From positions 58,908,501 through 58,972,500 of the forward strand of contig CM075672.1 of assembly GCA_037962975.1 (NCBI GenBank): DNA of 64,000 nucleotides, read 5' to 3'. The notes under the pieces were generated by a model that did no database searches, was not told the DNA's origin, and saw nothing but the letters and a program-made list of their open reading frames with translations. Within the stretch, counting starts at the first letter, position 1. Every line of letters begins with the position of its first letter. The DNA is from Clitoria ternatea. Lineage: Eukaryota > Streptophyta > Magnoliopsida > Fabales > Fabaceae. Positions 11,900-23,583 of this stretch are shown here, piece by piece. Both the position numbers and the translations under genes were made by a program.

Positions 11900-13880
11900 A
11901 GTTCACAGATTATTGACTTGGAAATCCTTTTCCGAGAAGCATTCATCAAGACCTCTATTCATTCGGAATTGCTTCACTTGGAATTGCCTTGTCCGAAGAT
12001 GTCACTGTTTGAAGCATTCATTCGAAATTGCTTCAATCGGAGGGGCTTTGCTCGGAATTTGTCACTGCTTGAAGCATTCAACCGGAATTTCTTCAATCGG
12101 AGGTGTTTTGCTCGGAAGTGTCACTGCTTGAAGCAATCAACCGGAATTTCTTCAATCGGAGGTGCTTTGCTCGGAAGTGTCACTGCTTGAAGCAATCAAC
12201 CGGAATTTCTTCAATCGGAGGTGCTTTGCTCGGAACTTGTTTCTGCTTGAAGCACTCAATCGGAATTTCTTCAATCGGAGGTGCTTTGCTCGGAAGTGGA
12301 CCACTCGGGAACATATTACTCGGAAATACCTCTAAAATATTTCATTCGGCTATACCTCCGGCCAACAAGCTCCTTCACAGTCGGAACCATTTAAAATTCA
12401 TTCGCTCGGGAATTCTTCACTTGAATGCTTCAGCCCGAGAGGTATTCCTTCAAAGTCTTTCTTCAACCGGAAGCACATCTCTCGGAAGTAAACCATTCGG
12501 AGATGATTCACTCGGATACACCCCACTCAGATGCGTCTGCTCGAAAAATATCCATTCATAGAGCCTTTCTTTGCTCGGGAATAATTCTCTCAGAGTCGAT
12601 CCACCCGGAAATACCACATTTGGAAGTATGGAACTCGGAAGTGATCCTTTTGGAACCAGAGTGTTTCTTCGCTTGGAAACACATCTCTTGAAAATGACTC
12701 ATCTGGAGATGGCCCACTCGGGGCACCCTACTCGGATCTATCTTTGCTCTACTCGGAAGTATGCCTTGAAAGAGATTCTGCCCGAAAGAGGTTCATTCGA
12801 GGTCAGAGATTTTCTGTGCTCGGAAATATATCTCTCGGCAGCAAACCATTCGGAAACAGCCTTGCCCGACAAGAGTTCCTTCATAGTTGGGTTTTCTTTC
12901 CCCGAACGTAATTCCTACGAGAATGACCCTTTCTCCGCTCCTTGAAACGATCAACTCAGACACATTCATCTAAAGTCAGACTTACTTTTCACTCAGAATT
13001 GCTTCAATCGGGAATCAACCCATTCGGACGTATTCACTCTGAAGTCAGACTTGCTTTTCACTCAGAAATTTGGAACTTGAGAGAATCTGGCCGAAAGAAG
13101 CTCATTCTGGGTCAGAGCTTTGCTTCGCTCGGAAATATATCTCTTGGCAGCAAACCATTCGGAAACAGCCTCCTCAGAGACATCCCACTCGGTGATAGTT
13201 TGAAACTTGAGAGAGTCTGCCTGAAAGAGGCTCATTACCGGTCGGACCTTTTCCTTGCTCGAAAAGACATCTTCTCTGAAACATACCACTCGGAAAAAAC
13301 TGTTCTTTGCTCGAGAATGCCATCTTCTCTGAAACACACCACTCGGAGACATCCTTGCCTGGCAAGTGTTCATTCAGGGGCTTCCTTTGCTCGGACGATA
13401 GTCAGAGGCTTCCTTTACTCGGACGTATATCTTTGGGAGGTATTTACTCAAAGTCGGTCCCTTTTTCACTCAGAGTGGCTGCAACCGAAAATCTTCCACT
13501 CGAATTTATCTCCAACCGGGAAGTATTCGTTCAAGGTCAGCCATTTTTCATTTGGAGTGGCTATAATCGAAAATTTTTCACTCGGATTTATCTCCACCTG
13601 AGGGATACTCACTCAATCAGTCTCATTTCGCTCGGAATGTCTTCCCTCGGAATAACCCACTCGGAAATCATCATTCGGACACATGGAAATTAAAAGAGTC
13701 TTTACCCGAGAGGTATTTACTCATAGTCAGAGCCTTTTCTTCGTTTGGAAGTAACTCCCACACTTGAAGCCCACTCGGAAATGCCTTACTCGGAAACATA
13801 CCACTCGGCAACGTCTCACTCGGAGACTCCCTACTCGAAAATGATCATTCCGAGTCACCTTACTCGGAAATGATCATTCC
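11900..13880. repeat. CTCGGA / TTCGGA-rich degenerate array
   Basis: Nearly 2 kb is built from 8- to 12-bp phrases such as CACTCGGAA, GCTCGGAAG and ATTCGGA. Within it a roughly 60-bp unit (GCTTGAAGCA...TCAATCGGAGG) is tandemly repeated between about 12000 and 12300. The overlapping open frames in several phases are a by-product of the repeats having few stops. Confidence 0.8.
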
Positions 13881-13941
13881 GAGACGGAATTCAGTTCTCT
13901 CAAAATTCTTTTCACTTGGGCCGGACCAAAAGAGGTGTTCA

Positions 13942-14545
13942 TAGTGTGTAACTTGTAAAAAGGCTAAATCTAAAATTTCACCTAATGGTCTTTACACTCC
14001 CTTACCTACACCATATGCTTATTGGGTTGATATTTCTATGGATTTTGTGCTTGGATTGCCAAAGACCTGAAGGGTATGGATTCTATCTTTATAGTGGTGG
14101 ATAGGTTTAGTAAAATGGCTCACTTCATCCCTTATCACAAAGTGGATGATGCAAGTCATATTGCTAAATTGCTTTTTAAAGAAATTGTAAGATTGCATGG
14201 AATTCCTAAAACCATTATTTATGATAGGATTCCAACTTCCTTAGCCATTTTTAGAAAACACTTTGAGCTAAGCTAGGAACTAAGCTTCTCTTTTCCATCA
14301 CTTGTCATCCATAAACTGATGGCCAAACAGAGGTAGCAAAACAGGACCCTTTCTACTCTTTTGAGGGTCTTAGTTCAAAAGAATATTAAAGCATGGGATG
14401 AGTGTTTACCTCACATTGAATTTGCTTATAATAGGGTACAACACTCCATAACTAAGCATAGCCCATTTGAGATTGTATATGGATTTAACCCTCTAACTCC
14501 ACTTGACCTTTTACCCATTGATGTTACTAACTCTGACAAGCCTTG
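13942..14545 (+). pseudogene. Reina-like Ty3/gypsy integrase fragment
   Basis: Conceptual translation shows the end of the integrase zinc region (TCKKAKSK), the first catalytic block (VDISMDFVLGLP), DSIFIVVDRFSKMAHFIP, IVRLHGIPKTI, TDGQTEV and the C-terminal part of the core (HSPFEIVYGFNPLTPLDLLP). This combination is typical of the Reina lineage of chromoviruses. The reading frame breaks near 14069, and further stops occur near 14272 and 14390. The second catalytic block has lost its usual form (YDRIP in place of SDRDP-like). The relic begins exactly where the minus-strand LTR ends, so that LTR probably inserted into it. Its upstream half is not in the window. Confidence 0.85.
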
Positions 14546-15483
14546 AAAAAGTTTATTTATTTAGGTCATTTTCGGTTGTATTTGCCTAATTATCAGTACT
14601 TAGTTAGTAATTTAGAGGCAGAAACAGTAAATATTTAGTAAAGTTAGGATTTTATTCATTTTATAATTTATTTGTATTTTTAATTAATAAATATTAGATT
14701 TTTTGTTTAATTTGATAATTATTTAAAATATGCACTTTTAACCACAACGTACTGTATTTTAACCAACGTTGGTACGTTGCAGGTTTGTCTATTGTTGTAT
14801 GTTTCAGGGCAGAGGAGCCATAAAGAAGTACTTATAAATAATCAAGCATAACTTAGCTAAGGAGCCAACATTTCCACATTGAGACCCACACCCAAATCTA
14901 TGCTGGTCCTTTGTGAAATTAGGTGCCAATCTAGAGAAGTAGCGTCCAAACGCCATGGTGATGCCCATTCTCACGCATGGAGTTACAACATAATCAAGTC
15001 CTTCATGAACACCCACGCTTGACCACACTCACCGGTGTATGTCCATGTTGGGTGTATGCCAAAGCACCATTGCCTTTCCAGATATCACACGTGGATAGAC
15101 CCACTTACACCCAGAGCCACGCTCAACTTCATGCATTCATCCACACACCAGCTCTCAAACACCCATCTGCGCTAAGTGCCACGCCTATGCAATATACCAA
15201 CACAGAGAACAAGCGTTCCTACGTTGGACTTACGCCATCTTATATACCTACTTTTCCTCACAATCAGACCTTAGTCCAGAGCTTCAACATTCATACATTA
15301 GACTCAGCGTTCAAACGTCCATTTGTTGTTTCCATGGAACACTTCACTAGCGTATTGACACCTATGCAACTGTTACACTTCACTGTAGTTCGTGGGTAAG
15401 AAAAATATTTAACAAGTTGCACAAAGAAGCTTCAAGTTAGCCACAAGCTAAAGAAGCATCTCTATTCACACTATCCTATGATC
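14546..15483. other. Unclassified sequence
   Basis: AT-rich at first, then a C/A-rich stretch (14980-15400) with a 140-codon open frame that lacks any recognisable domain. Probably an LTR or other repeat remnant. No gene is supported. Confidence 0.5.
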
Positions 15484-16626
15484 CAGGGGCAGACGCAGAA
15501 AATTTGAACATGAACAAACTCCCATACATGTATAACATTAATAATGTTGAATTCTCATGGAACAATTGACATGCAATACTGCTTGAAAATTAAATTCTTA
15601 AATGAAATAGAGACTTACATGGTTACTTTTGAATTTAAAGAAAAAAAGTCCTTTGAGATACATTTTTACATCAATTATTAATAAGGAGGTTGATTAGTTA
15701 AATCAAATTAACAACCCTTACTTACAAAATTAATAGTAAGGTATTTCATTGCCAATTAAAAACATTGGTTGAGAAAATAAGAGAAAAGCAAAGAACCCAT
15801 ATGTTAATATTGAGCCATCAAGTGGACAGACTTTCAAGTTATGCCCAAATTGGTCCTACGAGGAGTTAAAAGATTCATCACATATTTAAATTATTTGGAT
15901 AGAGCACTTGACATTGCATGATATGAAGACACGAGTAACTTCTCATATAGTGGTAACTTATTTCAAGTTGGTAGTTTGGAGAACATAAAAGCAAAATTAA
16001 GTTAAAAATTAAAGGAATGAACTCAGAAGGCTAAGTATCCAAAACGAAACGCCTAACGTTTATCATCGTGACTAGGAGTATCGGTTCATCTCTAAACTTT
16101 AAATTCTCACTCTAAACTTTAAATTCCCGTATCTTTGACATTTTTGGATTTTTGAATTTCGTTTGGATCTTTGTTTCTGTAGTTTTACTGTATGTGTTAT
16201 GCATGTTTTCAGTTATATATTGAACCATTGTATGCCTTATGCTAACCATTAAATCATTTCCTCATACTTGATCTCTATTCACTTAAAATTTAGACTATTT
16301 TGAGTATGATTGACATTGTTTTTATATACTTGTGTTGATATAAGAATTTTCATCTCACTTTGTATTAATTAGTCCATCATTTACACTTTCTTTTACTCCA
16401 CTTCTATTTTTCACTTTAAATTTTCATTTTACTTGAAAAGCTTTTAATACCATAAACGTATGAGTTTAAGAGCCTAAAAAAAGATCTAATTCACATCCCA
16501 AATTAAACTTGTGAATCAGATAGATTAGATTCATTTCCCCCCTAAACAAATTCATACAAACTTAAGACAAAAGTAGAACATTGGTGGGGCATCAACCCCT
16601 AACATGGACAACTTGGTCTGTCCCTG
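15484..16626. mobile_element. Possible hAT-like non-autonomous element
   Basis: The left end CAGGGGCAGACGCAG pairs with the right end, whose reverse complement is CAGGGACAGACCAAG, giving 11 of 15 matches and the CAGGG start common in plant hAT ends. Flanking octamers CTATGATC and CCATCATG agree at only five positions, so a target-site duplication is doubtful. The interior has no transposase. Confidence 0.4.
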
Positions 16627-17116
16627 CCATCATGAAAGAACCTTAGTTGCTGATTATTGGCACGCTTCTCCATTTGTACTTATTTAAATTCACAAATCCT
16701 AGTAGATCCACCTATCAGGTTCGACTTTGTCGTTATCACATTAAGGAAATGATTCTTTCATTAGCTAAAAGACCAAAAAATAAAAATCATTTCATTAACC
16801 GAAACTACAAACCACTAAAAGTTAAGGCCATATATAACCAGCTTTCAACAAACCAAGAATATACACAGGAAGACCTCATCTCAGTTGCAAGTTCTTGAAA
16901 GCAGTTTAATTAGACTTGCACAAACTATAATCAGACAATTTTTGCAAGCAAACAAGAGATTCTTATACCACTATATAGCCTCAATTCTCAAAATAAAAAC
17001 CAGGTAACTTCATGCAATAAGGAACATTTACCTGCAGCGCATCTCACTCTTTAACACAAACCTTAAAATCACAGGCAGCAGCACACGTTATTATATTGGA
17101 ACTGAAAGGTCCATGT
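16627..17116. other. 3' flank of the reductase gene
   Basis: AT-rich sequence downstream of the minus-strand stop codon. It probably includes the 3' untranslated region, but no polyadenylation signal can be chosen confidently. Confidence 0.5.
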
Positions 17117-20100
17117 TTATGGAATAGGATAGATGACTACTTTTCCAATGGCTCTGTTAGTTTCCAGATGGGAAAATGCTTCAACAGCCTTCGAGAACAG
17201 AAACGGACTCTTCGGGTCGAGCACTGGCTTCACCTTACCACTCTCCAAGTAGGGGTTTAGCTTCTCTAAGATTGCCCCATCACTACTGAGTATAAAAAAA
17301 GTAGCTGGTGGAAATCCAGGTGGTACTATTGTCACCACTTTGCCTCCTTCTTTCAGGGCCTTGAAAGCCTTGTCAGTTTCCCCTGTTATTTATTTTAAGA
17401 AAACAAGGGTTAGTGTTCTACAATATATGTGACCAACCTCATAATTTTTCTCACAGTAGAATGTGGGTTCAAAATCTCACCCACTGTATCATACACCACA
17501 TCAAACTTTTCAGGCAGGTCTTCAAAATTTTCTTTTGTATAATCAATAGGCAAGTCAGCTCCCAAATCCCTGAGTAATTGCAGTTTCCCAGTGCTGGCTG
17601 TAGCTGCTACCTTGGATGCTCCATAAACATGCTTGGCAAGCTACGTCAATAAGGCCACATTCAATATAATCACTTACCATGAAATAAATATAGAAGTTTT
17701 GAGACTACAGCAAAAGGGAGATATGTATTCTGTATTCAATTTGTAGAGATTTAGAGTTATTGAATCTACACAGATATGTGTTCAAACTGTCACATGAAAT
17801 GATGAACGCTGTATCATAAAAAGATACAACAATATAATAACCTCTCCCTTGGTGCAATATAAGGGTTTTCCATCTGAGGTTGGCATTGGCCAGAAACAAA
17901 TTTTTATTGTGTTAGTCAAATGAAAATTGAAGGTGTCCCGAATGGCATCTCAAATCAATATTGACAAAACAAATGATCATTATATAACTAAGTTGGCCAA
18001 ACTCAATTTCTATAACTGGATACTAAACAAACAATAAAATTGCTAGGAGATTCACCATTATATTAGGCTTGTATATTGTTAGAACCAAAGTAGAAGAGCA
18101 AGTGTTAGATGCAGTACATAGGCCAAAAATACAGAATGTATACCCACTTAGATGCAATACATAGGCCAAAAAATAGTGCATGTACACTCTAGGACATTGT
18201 AGCTAACATTGCGATTAAAATCGTAAAAATTGGGATTCTACGATTTTTTCCGGCCCTAGCGATTCGAATCGGTAGCAGAATCGCAAATGGAAGCGAGTCG
18301 GTCTTGAATCGCGATTTTGGAAAGGAAAATCGTGAAAATTGTGACTTGGATGAAAGATGCGATTTTGAGTGGGACCTTTTTTTTGCCCTACCCGATTTTT
18401 AGAACTAGGTCAGACCCGTGTGAGGGTGACAAACCCACGCCGCTAAGGAACAAAACGTCATTGTTTCACCTTCTCCAGGTCACGCAATTCCCGTCCCTCG
18501 CCGTGCAACCGTCTTCTCTGTCGAACAAGCTTCGAAGCTTCGCATCTGTTTCGCGTTTAAGAAGGCTTCGAAGCTTCGTGCTCTGTTTCGTGTTTTTGTG
18601 CTTTGTTTCCAATTCCCCTTCAGAGCTTTGTGCTCTGTTTTCGCATGTAGGGAGGGAGGCTTCTGTTTTCGTGATTCTAGGTGAAACTTTGTGTTCTGTT
18701 TTCGTGTCTTCATCCATAGCTCGTGTTCAGCAAGCTCTATTTGTGTTTATTGATGCTCTGTTTTTGTGGCCTGATTTGGTGCTGCTCTGTTTGGTTCCAT
18801 ATCTCTTTTTTTCAGTTTTCTTTCAATTGAAATGGTGGGTGGCCGCAGCTCTGGTGGCACTAGTGGTGGTAATGCAGGCAGTGGCAGTGGCAACGGCACT
18901 GGTGGTTCAGGCAATAGTGCTCTTGCTGCCTCTACAAATTTAGCATCCACAAAAACCCGAGGAGCAAGGACGGATCCAACTTGGAAGCACGTCGTTGCAG
19001 TTTCGGGCACTACAAAGATCAAGTGCAAATACTATGAGAAAGAATACTCGGAGGGAGTTTTTCAGATGAAGCACCACTTGGCTCAAACGAGACAAAATGT
19101 TAAGCCTTGCAGAGCTGTGCCTAATGATGTGAAAATGGAGATGTTGCAGATTGTGAGTGCATCTCAAGCAAGGTTGCTGAAAAAGACCGCAATGGTCATG
19201 GATGTTGATGATGACATCATTGAACTAGCCACCGGAAAGAGGAAGATCAATGAGGAAGTGGAAGACAACAAGGTGCTTTTCAAGAGAGGGGCAGCCCAAA
19301 CAACAATCAATGCAATTTTTAAGAAAAGTTTGAAAGAAGATGCGCACTAGGCGATTGCCCAATTTTTCTACAGTAATGCATTTCCATTCAATGTGGCGAG
19401 AAGTGAAGATTACTAATATGTGTACGCTAATTGCACAACATAAGAAGAACTTCACCGCCCCTTCCTATCATGATATTAGAGTTAAGTATTTGAAAAAGAA
19501 GTGAAGGCGACAATGGATGTTATTGAACAACATAGACATGTTTGGAAGGAAGTTGGGTGCACAATAATAATTGATGGATGGACAGATAAATGGAGAACAT
19601 TGCTGAATTTTTTGGTAAACAGCCCCAAGGGAACTATGTTTTTAAAGTCCATTGATGCTTCTCACTTGACCAAGACAGCTGAAGCCATATTTGAGATGAT
19701 TGATGAGGTGGTGGAGGAGGTTGGTGAGGACAATGTGATTCAAGTTGTGATTGATAATGCAACAAATTACAAAGCTGCTGGAGCACTTCTGATGAAGAAA
19801 AGGAAGAAGTTATATTGGACTCCGTGTGCCGCATTGCATTGATTTGATGTTGAAGGACTTTGAGAAGAAGATACAATTGCATTAAGAGACAATTCCAAGG
19901 GGGAGAAAGATCACAACCTTTATCTATTCAAGAAGTTCTCTCATTTCCTTGTCGCAACACTTCACGAAAGTTCGAGATTTGGTGGGACCTGGTTTAACTT
20001 TGGAGTGTCTTCTTGAGCATAAGGGTGATTTGATGAGAATGTTCACATCTAAAGAATGGAAGGATAGCAAGTTTGCCAAAACAAAAGATGATCATCTTGT

Positions 20101-23100
20101 GGAAGAAACTGTGTTGGATAGTTCGTTTCGGAAGAATGTAGCAAGTTGTTTGAAGGGTGCATATCCTTCAGTGAAGGTTCTTCACTTGGTTGATTATGAT
20201 GAAAAGCCGGCGATGAGATTCATTTATGAAGCGATGGACCAAGCTAAAGAGAGGATTCAAGAAGCTTTCAAGGGTGTTCAAAAGAAGTAAGTAAATTCAA
20301 ACTTTGAAATTCCAATTTTCATTTAAATTGGATAGTTATATATGAAAGCTAATTTAATGAATTACTTTTTTTAGTTATCAACCTTTGTGGGATATCATTG
20401 ATGGGAGATGGGATAAACAACTTCATAAACCTTTGCATGCTGCTGGCTATTTTCTTAACCCTCAAATGCAATATAGTGATCGATTTAAGGCTGATTTAGA
20501 AGTGAAACGTGGCTTGTTTGACTGCTTGGCAAGGATTGTGCCAGATATTGAAGAACAAGCCAAAATTGATCTTCAGTTTGATTCTTTTAGGAAAAAGGAA
20601 GGGAGATTTGGTTGTTCTTTAGCCAAAATAAATTTGCTGAAGAAAACTCCAACAGATTGGTGGAATACTTATGGAGATGAATATCCAGAGCTGATGCAGT
20701 TTGCCATTTGCGTATTAAGCTTGACATGTAGTTCTTCATGATGTGAGCGTAACTAAAGTGCCTTCGAGATGGTAATCTTTCTAAACATACTACATGTTTT
20801 TGATAATTAACGAGTAGCTTATAAGAATTTATTTGCTTGCGTTTAGGTCCACACAAAGAGGAGAAACCGATTGGCTCAAAAAACAATGAATGATCTTGTT
20901 TTTGTCATGGCCAATTCAAAATTAGCCAAAAGGAAGAAAACTAGGAATGCATCCACATCATTAACTATACATGAAGTTTTGTCAGATGATGAGTGAATTA
21001 TGGAAGATGATAGAAGACCAATGGTGGATGTAGATGACTTGGATTTAGAGCTGTCCAATGAAGAAGAAAACTTGGTTGAAGAGAACCAAGACCAACATGG
21101 AGAGAATTTGGATGATGAAGTTGATGGACCTGAAGATGAGGATGCATTTATGGACCCTCTTAATTATGATGATTATGTTCAAAACTTGTTGGATTAGATT
21201 AGAGCTGAATTCTTAAACTGTGTTGTTATGTTTTATTTTATGAATGTTCATGTTTGTGTTTTATGGATGTTTTCATGTTTTATCATGTTTGTGTTTTCTT
21301 GATGTTTTTATGTTTAATGGATGTTTATTGACAATATAAATTATGAGTTCACTTGCATTTATGGGAATTTTTATACATATATATATGAATATATATGATT
21401 TTTTATTTATATATAGGAATTTTTAAAATCTTACGATACGATTTACGATTTTTTGAACCCTCAACGATTCAACCTAGAATCCCGATTTTAACTACCTTGC
21501 TCTAGGAGAAGAGGACTAGCTGTTAACACTAACAACCCGTTTGCTTCCACGTTGTGAGGATGGTTTATCATTCTTTAGCCCAATTTCATTTTTATTATCT
21601 CGAGCAATATGAAAGATCAATATTAACTATTAGATTTTTTTTTGTTTTCACAACCCATTTTTTCCATCTGGTTACCATTCAGACACTAAAGGGACTGTTA
21701 GTTAGTTAGTTAGAAGAGCTGTTATGATTAGGGGATATACATAAGTGTTTAACACATTGTTAGAGTTAGTTCATTTCTTGGATTGTTAGTAGAAGGAGAC
21801 TTTGTCTCTGCGGAGAGCACACTGCTCTTAGGGCCTGTGAGATATGTGTAATTGATTCTTTTCTTTGATTGTTCAATACAAGAATTAGTCTTTTCTTCCA
21901 ATTCCTTCTCCTTTTTTCCTCTTGGGTCCTATCATATACCTCTATAGTACCCTCTCTAGAACCCATAAGAGGGAACCCCGCCCAAACGTAACAAACAATA
22001 TATGAAAAGATTAGCATTTAAGAGGTAGTATAATCATTGATTGAATTCAAACAATGCTGCTTACATGAGGTGACTCCTTTATTCATTACAATAGGCAATT
22101 TTGAGTTTTTGACTAAGAAAAAAAAGGTGTAGAAATTATGTTGTGAACATGATGTTTAGCTACAAAAAATTTGCCTGACAAGAACATTGAAAAAGCATGA
22201 TAAATTAGAATTATAATCATTTGACATGAACATGATACATTAATCAGGAATTTTTGTGAGTACAGGAAGAAAGAAAGTGTATTCTGCATTCAATCTGCAG
22301 ATATTAAGCCAGAGTCAAAATAAAAATCATACAAAAATACATGAATCAATAAGCACAATCACTAGGTACTGTGAATGTTGTTTAAATATGAACTATCTTT
22401 CTGAGAAAATCTGACTCCTTAAATCACTACAAACAAAAAATTCAACTTGAGAAAAATCGAAACAAATGTGAACATCATCAATCATAAGAATGGAACAGAC
22501 AAAAAAACTCGACTGTCATTTCAAGGCCATCCAAATGATCAATAGATCTAAAAGACATAATTCATAACAGTGATTTATGATTGAATAACATTATAGTACA
22601 AGGTCATAGTCATACCTGAATGACATGGGTTCCAACACCACCAGCACCACCAAGCACAAGGATAGTTTTCCCAGCAGAAAACTCTGTTCGCTCAAGACCT
22701 TCATAAGCAGTTTCAATTGTTAAGGGAAGGCTAGCAGCCTCAGCAAAGCTCAGATTCTTTGGCTTGTGAGCCAATAGCCTCTCTTCCGCAGCAGTGTACT
22801 CCGCCAAAGAACCAATTACCTTGGGATATTCCAAAGCTTTCAGATTGATATCACCATAAACTTCATCCCCAACCTTAAATTTCTTCACTTGACTTCCAAC
22901 TTTAACCACAATTCCAGCAGCATCATACCCTGGAGCAGTCTTCAGACCCACCAATAAAGAGAACAAATTCAGGACATGACAAGGCATACAAAAATTCACA
23001 ACTTTCAATGAAAGAAAATATTTTATTTTACTTTTTAGTTTCATTCTAAAATCTGTTTTTACTCTGACCAAGAGTAACAACCAAACAAAACATAAGAAAA

Positions 23101-23540
23101 CTCATACGTGTTACAAAACTCATCACTCTGTTTTGGTTGTGTATTATAGTTTTGAAATCAACTTTTAGGGTGAAACAACTCTATCTCAACTCCTTTTTTT
23201 TGTGTTAACCACATAGACATCCTTTTTGGGAGTTGGTCACGTTTAAGGCTACTCATCCCTTTTATATAATATGTTTAATGGAGATCAAATTCAATACTCA
23301 GCTCATAATTTCAGCTTATGTTGCCAACTAGTCATGAATTATTGGTAGCCCGTTGCGACTTTAGCAATAAATTAAGAAGTTTATACTAAATTTTATTATA
23401 AACTTATTCTCTCAGACACAAATCACTTTTAATGAAATTTATTTTTATTCAAAACCAATTTGAAAAAAAAAAATCAAAGATCAACCACATAAAATAAGTT
23501 TGCAAACTTTAGCCAGAAAACACAAACTCGGACAGGTAGA

Positions 23541-23583
<43 letters not shown>

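Larger units (their letters stand above)
10715..13941 (-). mobile_element. Truncated minus-strand LTR of an Ogre/Tat-like element
   Basis: The reverse complement of the right edge reads TGAACACCTCTTTTGGTCCG, close to the start of the Ogre LTR at 30020. The reverse complement of 10715-10880 carries the AATCAATTTAGACGTGACGT block and the GACGAGACGTCTCG block in the same order as the Ogre LTR at 33140-33240. So this is one LTR in minus orientation, diverged from the complete Ogre and lacking its 3' end at the 10714/10715 junction. It contains a roughly 120-bp imperfect tandem duplication (about 10945-11190), duplicated GC-rich segments (11188-11290 and 11470-11675, with a C14 run near 11660), and a long CTCGGA-rich array. 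Open frames here are repeat-driven, not genes. Confidence 0.75.
17641..22615 (-). other. Intron 2 of the reductase gene (4975 bp)
   Basis: GT-AG intron expanded by transposon insertion. Besides the hAT element at 18195-21499 it has a short imperfect direct repeat (about 18107-18175, TAGATGCARTACATAGGCC twice). A possible copia LTR-like stretch lies near 21696-21934 (TGTTAGTTAG start, a TCAATACAAG-like polyadenylation region), but no convincing target-site duplication was found. The remaining sequence is unremarkable AT-rich DNA. Confidence 0.85.

Noticed and set aside
11897..13693. Several overlapping open frames of 70-220 codons
   Set aside because: They follow the CTCGGA repeat phrases, overlap in different phases, and have no domain; they lie inside an LTR.
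14977..15399. 140-codon open frame
   Set aside because: Low-complexity His/Thr/Pro-rich translation, no recognisable motif, no neighbouring gene structure.
18317..18943. 208-codon open frame with hydrophobic tail
   Set aside because: Covers the hAT 5' subterminal region and overlaps the transposase start in another frame; no domain support.
21696..21934. Intronic copia solo LTR
   Set aside because: TGTTAG start and plausible polyadenylation region, but no matching 5-bp duplication for any candidate end; left only as a note in the intron entry.
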